Notes under the pieces: model-generated
Told to the model about the DNA's origin: nothing
Databases searched by the model: none
The model's input: the letters and a program-made list of their open reading frames with translations, nothing else
Shown here: in pieces, positions 13,493-17,827 of the stretch
How positions within the stretch are numbered: the stretch's first letter is position 1
Layout of the letters: every line of letters begins with the position of its first letter
Assembly: GCA_964429355.1 (NCBI GenBank)
Contig: CAYSCH010000189.1
Span: forward strand, 1-17,827
Direction: 5' to 3'
Origin: JAAYAY01 sp964429355
GTDB taxonomy: Bacteria; Planctomycetota; Planctomycetia; Pirellulales; Thermoguttaceae
DNA length: 17,827 nucleotides
Position numbers and translations under genes: made by a program

Positions 13493-14362
13493 CTACAACT
13501 TCAACCTGGCAATTCGTTCGACGACCTCCGCCTGGGTCCAGGAGCGATCGGTCGGCAAGATGACGTAACACGCCTTGTCGTTGCAGCAGTCCAGAATCAC
13601 CTGCCGGCTGTTGGGAGTGCCGAACCCCGCGACGCAAGGTTCATGCCCGCTGATGAGCACTTCCGCCTTGACCTGAGTGGCAAAGGCCTCGGCGTTGTCC
13701 TCGCGATAGTCGCGTCCCCAAACCAGGTCGAAAATCGGAGTCCGCCCGTGGAAATCCGCCACCTGCAATTCCCGCTGGAAGACGCTCGTGTCGAAGGGGC
13801 TCGTATCGCTTCCCTGGGGAATGCTGTGGCTGCAGAAGACTCCACCCGGCAGGCGGACGGCAAGCGGGCACGATCGAATGAAGGGAAAGGAGGCTTCGCG
13901 CACCTTATCGGCAGCAGGTCCATAGGCCTGCTGGAGCCCGAGGCGAAACACCAGATTCAGCATCTGGTTATTCTTCTGGATCGGGTAGTCCGTCAATTCG
14001 GCCAGTTCATGATTTCCGAGCAGGAAGTGGACGCGCCCCGGAAACTCCGTGATCGTCTTGGCCACGTCTTCCAGCAAGGTGTGCGACATGCAGCCGCCGT
14101 TGGTCGGATAGGTAGGGCCGCCGTGGCAAACCTCCTGAAGGATCAGATGCCGCCTCGGATGGTTTCGCAGATCGGCGATGCGGCGGATGGCGTTGAAGTT
14201 GTGACGATGCCCGTGCAGGTCGCCGGTGATCATCACCTCTTCGGCCGACTCGGTCCCAATCACGACGACATTGCCAACCCGATCCGGATTGTCCCGATTG
14301 ATGCGGGCGGCCTCCGTGAAGTACTCAATCACCTTCTCGATGAACTCGATCGACGCAACCAT
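13493..14362 (-). CDS. PPP-like metallophosphoesterase with altered motif II
   Basis: This 289-residue protein carries calcineurin-like phosphoesterase motifs: 'GDLHGHRHNF' (D48, H50), 'LLGNHELAEL' (N117, H118), 'VFCSHSIPQ' (H179) and 'ISGHEP' (H240). In PPP-type phosphatases the second motif is GDxxDRG, whose Asp bridges the two metals. Here that place reads 'HLILQEVCHGGP', with E77 as the only acidic candidate. The first 45 residues are a helical N-terminal region. The protein has no signal peptide and is probably cytoplasmic. It could remove phosphate from proteins, nucleotides or other small molecules. It starts at an ATG preceded by GAGAG and probably forms an operon with the small membrane protein 63 bases downstream. 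Confidence 0.85.
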   Translation of the reverse strand: MVASIEFIEKVIEYFTEAARINRDNPDRVGNVVVIGTESAEEVMITGDLHGHRHNFNAIRRIADLRNHPRRHLILQEVCHGGPTYPTNGGCMSHTLLEDVAKTITEFPGRVHFLLGNHELAELTDYPIQKNNQMLNLVFRLGLQQAYGPAADKVREASFPFIRSCPLAVRLPGGVFCSHSIPQGSDTSPFDTSVFQRELQVADFHGRTPIFDLVWGRDYREDNAEAFATQVKAEVLISGHEPCVAGFGTPNSRQVILDCCNDKACYVILPTDRSWTQAEVVERIARLKL

Positions 14363-15038
14363 GGATCTCTCGCGTTTTCAGCGTGCTGTACCGCACTTCC
14401 GGCTGCCTCTCGGATCGGCACAAATCTTTCCGCTGTTCGGGACAAGCCCTCACAGCCAAGAATATCCGCCTTAGCATCAAACGAAAACCCCCGGGGCGAC
14501 GCAAGAACCGTTGTCAAGGACCCAAATCGGCCCCCAACCGGTCTCCCCCATTATGGTGGAATACCGGTCTGCCGCTGGTCCGTTCGGGCCTCCTGCAACG
14601 ATTGTAATCATCTTACTACATGGAACAGTTCTACCGATTTTCTGGACTCTAGGGAATGTACGGCCGATGTCAATGGACAGGAGAGACCCTCGATTCCGGT
14701 TCGAGCCTCCGCGACGGATTCGAATGTTCCCGCGAGAATCATTGGTCATCCCGTGGGATGGAGTTGGGAACTTCGGACCCTGATGGGGCTGGAGCTGCCG
14801 GGCAAAGCCGGGGGGCGACTGCTTGGCTTGTTTTACGGTTCTGCTTTGCAGGTACGGTTGGTCGGCCGCAAAGGCCTTATGGGGAAGTACTTCCCTACCC
14901 TAACCAGCAATCCAGAACCGCACAGATCGGTCTATGACGCCGCACCGGGGGGGCCGGTTCCCGCGGCAAGGATCATCGCTCGGGCGAGATGCCTTGCGTG
15001 GCTGACGGCATATCGAAAGACCGGAAAGGAAACAGATA
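14363..15038. other. Long spacer between divergent genes
   Basis: These 676 bases separate the minus-strand phosphoesterase gene from the plus-strand lipoprotein gene. Several frames are open across it, one of them very long because it reads antisense through the phosphoesterase gene, but none shows a binding site with a recognisable product. A 38-codon frame at 14667-14783 lacks codon bias. The only clear structure is the palindrome at 14882-14895. Both promoters should lie here, but I see no strong -35/-10 pair. Confidence 0.5.
14882..14895. repeat. Perfect 14-base palindrome upstream of the lipoprotein gene
   Basis: GGGAAGTACTTCCC is perfectly self-complementary and lies 143 bases before the lipoprotein ATG, just after a GGCC-GCAAA-GGCC hairpin (near 14863-14876). 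A dimeric regulator site or the base of a leader hairpin are both possible. Confidence 0.4.
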
Positions 15039-15347
15039 ATGAAGAATGCATGGTTGATCTTGGTGGCGGTTGTCGTCGCCGTGGGAATCGCTGGATGTGC
15101 GCAGCGGGGAATGTATGGCGGCCAAGGTGCCGGAGGCTGCATGGCGGGCAGTTGCCTGGCGGCTCCCGAGACTTGCGCTCCCTGTGGCGGCCCGGCTTGC
15201 CCCGGCGGACACCCCGGGCGCTGCCTGGGCGCCCGTGGGGGCTGCATGGCGGGCGGTGCCCCGCTTGGCGCGATGCAGTACCCCTACTACACAACCCGCG
15301 GCCCGCGGGATTTCCTCGCCAAAGATCCCCAGCCCATCGGACCGTGA
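15039..15347 (+). CDS. Small Cys/Gly-rich lipoprotein with a conserved C-terminal tail
   Basis: This 102-residue protein starts at an ATG with AAAGGA eight bases upstream. Residues 1-20 are a lipoprotein signal, 'AWLILVAVVVAVGIAGC', with lipobox I-A-G-C20. The mature part is low in complexity and rich in Gly, Ala, Pro and Cys, with repeated 'GGCMAG' units and CxxC-like spacing ('ETCAPCGGPACPGG'). The C-terminal 'YPYYTTRGPRDFLAKDPQ' followed by 'PIGP' is a tail I recall from small planctomycete lipoproteins. The function is unknown. An outer-envelope anchor or cell-surface structural role is inferred. The regularly spaced cysteines could be cross-linked or bind metal. It is a single gene with a strong hairpin terminator 28 bases after its stop. 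Confidence 0.8.
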   Translation: MKNAWLILVAVVVAVGIAGCAQRGMYGGQGAGGCMAGSCLAAPETCAPCGGPACPGGHPGRCLGARGGCMAGGAPLGAMQYPYYTTRGPRDFLAKDPQPIGP

Positions 15348-15375
15348 TCCGCTACCGGGTTGGTAGAGAATCAAA

Positions 15376-15418
15376 GAACCAGGCGCGCCCCGACCGTGGT
15401 GCGCCTGGTTCGTTTCTT
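15376..15418. terminator. Probable bidirectional intrinsic terminator
   Basis: GAACCAGGCGC (15376-15386) pairs perfectly over 11 bases with GCGCCTGGTTC (15401-15411). GTTTCTT follows on the plus strand, and TTTGATT follows when read on the minus strand. It lies between the convergent lipoprotein and polyol-transporter genes, so it can end transcripts from both sides. Confidence 0.8.
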
Positions 15419-15477
15419 GCGGAACTCGTGGGCTGCCAACTTTCTAGGTTACAGTTTTCGCTCGAAGTACCATCTCG

Positions 15478-16740
15478 CTACGCCTCTTCTGCAGGCAGAG
15501 TCAAGAACAGCGTCATCACCGCACTGGCCAGGTAGAGCACCGCATAGATCCACATGACGCCTCCCACACCGACCAAGGGGAGGAACAACCAGACAATCGC
15601 CGGGCCGACCCAGTTGCTTGCTCCAGCGCCCAGGTTCAACAGCGACATGGCCGCCCCCTTGTTCTTCGGCGCCAGCGACGGCATCAAGGCCGACAACGGC
15701 ACGTAGCCCGCCAGCGTTGCCCCGTACAATACTGCCGCCACAGCGGCCAACGGATAGTTTGCGCCGAACGCAGTGGGAAGGTAGTAGAGAAGGAGCGTTG
15801 TGATCGCCGATCCCACGCCGCCGCAGAAGGCCACCGTCTGCCTCCAGCCCAGCCGGTCGCCGATGAATCCGAACAGCAGGTTCCAGATGATGTTGCTGAA
15901 GAACATGAAGCTGAGCAGGTGGAGCCATTGGCCCATCTCAAAGCCGATCGTCTCTGTGAAGTAGATCGGCATGAACACGATGAACCCATTCTGCGGGGCC
16001 GTGTTGATAATGCGTACGAGGCAACCGATCGCCGTCCTCGGTTTTTTCCAGGCAATGGATACGCTGGACAGGAGTGTCAGCAAGGGGTGTTCCCCTTCCG
16101 GGGTCAGGCGTTTTCTGCCGATAGGTTCCCGGATGCCGAAGATCCCCACCAGGCCGCCGATCATGACGAGCGCCAACGAACACCAGAGCGTCTCGTAAGG
16201 GCCGATCCTGGGGATCAGCAAGCTGGCGAACAACGGCCCCAGGGTCATCAGGCCGCCGGTCAGGGCGAACCAGAACCAGCCGACGGCAGTACCCAGGCGG
16301 TGCTGCGGCGTGGCCACGGAAATCCAGACCAGGAATCCGTAGGCAAACAGTGGATAGCCGAAACCGCGAAGGGCGTACGTGGCGATCACCATCGCATAAC
16401 TGCCTGGCGCCACGCCCAAGAGCAGGAACCCGACGTGGAACACGACCCAGATCCACAACCCGAGTTGCATCACCTGCCGCGGCCCCCACAGATCCGAGAG
16501 TGCCCCCGACAACCAGGCTGAGATTGCCACGGTGATTCCGTAGGCCGTGAATACCAGCGGCACGGTCTTCTCGCTGGCGATTCCCTCATCGACCAGATAC
16601 TTCGAGAGATAGCCTGCCTCCACGCCATCGCCGATCATGAACAAGAGCAGTCCCACGTAGCCCCAGAGGAGCGGCGGAAAGATCCCGATCCAATCGAGGA
16701 ATGTTCCCTGCACATCGCCCGCCTGTTCGCTCCGCAGCAT
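15478..16740 (-). CDS. MFS transporter of the RbtT/DalT/CsbX polyol family
   Basis: This 420-residue protein has twelve hydrophobic segments. Its sequence closely follows the ribitol/D-arabinitol transporter family (polyol porters of the MFS): 'GLLLFMIGDGVEAGYLSKYL', 'AISAWLSGALSDLWGPRQVM', 'ALRGFGYPLFAYGFLVW' and 'GTAVGWFWFALTGGL' match conserved stretches in TM1-TM5. Such proteins take up pentitols and related sugar alcohols by proton symport in the cytoplasmic membrane. The start ATG has GGGAG about 11 bases upstream. The paired hairpin element at 16772-16847 lies 32 bases before the start. With the isomerase and dehydrogenases at the left end of the window, a role in polyol or cyclitol use is inferred. 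The exact substrate is not readable. It follows the GlpT-like gene on the same strand. Confidence 0.88.
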   Translation of the reverse strand: MLRSEQAGDVQGTFLDWIGIFPPLLWGYVGLLLFMIGDGVEAGYLSKYLVDEGIASEKTVPLVFTAYGITVAISAWLSGALSDLWGPRQVMQLGLWIWVVFHVGFLLLGVAPGSYAMVIATYALRGFGYPLFAYGFLVWISVATPQHRLGTAVGWFWFALTGGLMTLGPLFASLLIPRIGPYETLWCSLALVMIGGLVGIFGIREPIGRKRLTPEGEHPLLTLLSSVSIAWKKPRTAIGCLVRIINTAPQNGFIVFMPIYFTETIGFEMGQWLHLLSFMFFSNIIWNLLFGFIGDRLGWRQTVAFCGGVGSAITTLLLYYLPTAFGANYPLAAVAAVLYGATLAGYVPLSALMPSLAPKNKGAAMSLLNLGAGASNWVGPAIVWLFLPLVGVGGVMWIYAVLYLASAVMTLFLTLPAEEA

Positions 16741-16771
16741 TGTGACATTCTCCCTTGGCTAGCAGGTATTG

Positions 16772-16847
16772 GGTCGCACCTGCCGGACGCGACCTTTGCG
16801 GCCGGCTTATGGCCGGCGGCTATGGCGACAACCGGCAGGCATCAGCC
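16772..16847 (-). repeat. Paired hairpins with complementary loops, copy B, upstream of the polyol-type transporter
   Basis: On the minus (sense) strand the 5' hairpin (16847-16825) has CCTGCCGG in its centre and the 3' hairpin (16794-16772) has CCGGCAGG, exact reverse complements. The 3' hairpin is a GGTCGC / GCGACC stem that matches the antisense of the first hairpin of copy A at 21 of 23 positions. A third dyad, GCCGGC-TTATG-GCCGGC (16801-16817), fills the space between, where copy A has a shorter linker. The element lies between two co-oriented transporter genes, 32 bases before the start of the downstream one. Confidence 0.65.
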
Positions 16848-16893
16848 GCAAGTTCTCCAATCCGTACATGATAATTGAACCTCGGCAGAGAAA

Positions 16894-17827
16894 TCACTTC
16901 GAATCATTCCCGGTCGAAGTACCGGCAGTCCGGTTGCTGGACCGTTTCTCCACCCCGATCATCAGCACGGTCAGGATGATTGTGACAACACAGGCGCCGA
17001 CGATCAACAGGAACGCCGCATCCCAATCGTAATGCTGGGCGGTGTAGCCGATCACCACGCCCGCGGCGACCGAGCCGCCCACATAGCCGAACAGGCCTGT
17101 GAAACCAGCGGCCGTTCCGGCCGCCTTTTTTGGAACCAGATCAATCGCGAAGACACCGATCAGCATGACGGGGCCGTAAATCAGGAATCCGATCGCAATC
17201 AGCATCGCAATATCGAGCGAGGGAGTGCCGGGTGGATTCAGCCAATAGACCACCAGGCAAATGGCGGTGGCGGCCATGTAGAGGATCACGGCCGGCGCAC
17301 GGCGTCCCTGAAACCAGCGGTCCGACAGGTAGCCGCAGGCGATCGTTCCCGGAATGCCCGCCCACTCATAGAGAGCATAGGCCCAGCTCGACTCCGTGAA
17401 CTGAAACCCTTTCACTTCGCTCAGGTAAGTCGGCGCCCAGTCGAGCACGCCGTACCGTACGAAATAGATGAAGGCATTTGCCACCGCAATTGCCCAGAGC
17501 AGCTTGTTGTTGAGGACGTAGTCGAAGAAGATCTCTCGGGCGGAGAATTCTCTCTCGTGGCTGTCGCTGTATTCAAAGGACTTGGCATAGTCGTGCCGGA
17601 ACTTCTCGATCGGCGGCAGCCCGCACGACTGGGGCGTATCGCGCACGAGCAGCAGTATGAGAACTGCCGCGGCCAGGGCAACGAACCCGTGCAGGTAGAG
17701 GATGGAATGCCAGTCGGCGAAGATCCACATGGCGAGAATGGCCACGGGGCCAACCAGCCCGCCGCCCACATTATGGGCCACGTTCCAGAACGACATCATG
17801 ATCCCCCGCTCTCCCGGTGAGAACCAG
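16894..17827 (-). CDS. GlpT/OPA-family MFS transporter (5' end outside the window)
   Basis: The frame is open from the right edge of the window down to a TGA at 16896-16894. An ATG at 17799 is internal: codons upstream of it continue the family motif, so the start lies outside. The 310 visible residues begin at 'WFSPGERGIMMSFWNVAHNV' followed by GGG, a hallmark of the organophosphate:phosphate antiporters (GlpT, UhpT), and include 'KKAAGTAAGFTGLFGYVGG' near the C-terminal helices. About 140-150 N-terminal residues are missing compared with the usual 440-460. Family members import glycerol-3-phosphate or hexose phosphates in exchange for phosphate. The His in 'AHNVGG' is the conserved one in GlpT. 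It precedes the polyol-type transporter on the same strand, 153 bases away. The actual substrate is uncertain. Confidence 0.88.
   Translation of the reverse strand, partial: WFSPGERGIMMSFWNVAHNVGGGLVGPVAILAMWIFADWHSILYLHGFVALAAAVLILLLVRDTPQSCGLPPIEKFRHDYAKSFEYSDSHEREFSAREIFFDYVLNNKLLWAIAVANAFIYFVRYGVLDWAPTYLSEVKGFQFTESSWAYALYEWAGIPGTIACGYLSDRWFQGRRAPAVILYMAATAICLVVYWLNPPGTPSLDIAMLIAIGFLIYGPVMLIGVFAIDLVPKKAAGTAAGFTGLFGYVGGSVAAGVVIGYTAQHYDWDAAFLLIVGACVVTIILTVLMIGVEKRSSNRTAGTSTGNDSK

Noticed and set aside
14667..14783. A 38-codon frame ('MSMDRRDPRFRF...') with slight PilZ-like flavour
   Set aside because: It is too short for a PilZ domain, has no well-placed ribosome binding site and no third-position GC preference.
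14782..14940. Possible c-di-GMP riboswitch because of a 'GCAAAGCC' string
   Set aside because: The other conserved blocks and helices of that riboswitch class are absent.
13457..15535. A 692-codon open frame on the plus strand
   Set aside because: It reads antisense through the phosphoesterase gene, whose motifs are clear on the minus strand, then through the spacer and out of frame through the lipoprotein gene. Its product shows no domain.

Overview
The window is GC-rich and packed with genes on both strands. It looks like a chromosome segment of a Planctomycetota bacterium. That is inferred from protein types rather than from a marker gene: a small Cys/Gly-rich lipoprotein ending in a 'YPYYTTRGPRDFL...IGP' tail, a zinc-ribbon/SseB/DUF4272 protein, an LTXXQ-helical region fused to thioredoxin, a large secreted GH42-like enzyme, two Gfo/Idh/MocA oxidoreductases, and intergenic spaces crowded with short palindromic repeats. 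No rRNA, tRNA, transposase, phage gene or CRISPR array was seen.

Layout. 1-2807 (+): the 3' end of a sugar phosphate isomerase/epimerase, then two NAD(P)-dependent Gfo/Idh/MocA oxidoreductases, separated by about 400 bases of palindromic repeats. 2808-3626 (+): a repeat-rich spacer and a small exported protein of unknown function. 3720-4955 (-): the zinc-ribbon/SseB-like/DUF4272 protein, followed by a long, mostly empty spacer. 5626-6732 (+): an exported thioredoxin-like protein. 6877-7544 (-): a VapBC-type toxin-antitoxin pair with an ATGA overlap. 7670-8596 (-): a cation diffusion facilitator whose metal-site residues suggest manganese. 8941-9990 (+): a decayed coding remnant and a pRiA4b ORF-3-like protein. 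10190-13122 (+): a good sigma-70-type promoter and an 878-residue exported glycoside hydrolase. 13193-14362 (-): a two-helix membrane protein and an unusual PPP-like metallophosphoesterase. 15039-15347 (+): the lipoprotein, with a probable bidirectional terminator after it. 15478-17827 (-): two MFS transporters, one of the RbtT/DalT/CsbX polyol type and one of the GlpT/OPA organophosphate type (5' end outside the window).

How the genes may work together. The epimerase/isomerase, the two oxidoreductases, the polyol-type transporter, the organophosphate-type transporter and the exported glycosidase fit uptake and oxidation of polyols, cyclitols or unusual sugars. The actual substrates cannot be read from the sequence.

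The most unusual signal is not protein-coding. A family of small hairpins with the core CGGCA-(G/C)-GTG lies just upstream of three gene starts: the second oxidoreductase, the polyol-type transporter and the metal transporter. The copy that lies fully in the sense orientation is on the same strand as the gene in each case. At two of the sites the hairpins come in pairs with reverse-complementary loops. A separate 158-base nested palindrome lies between the two oxidoreductases.
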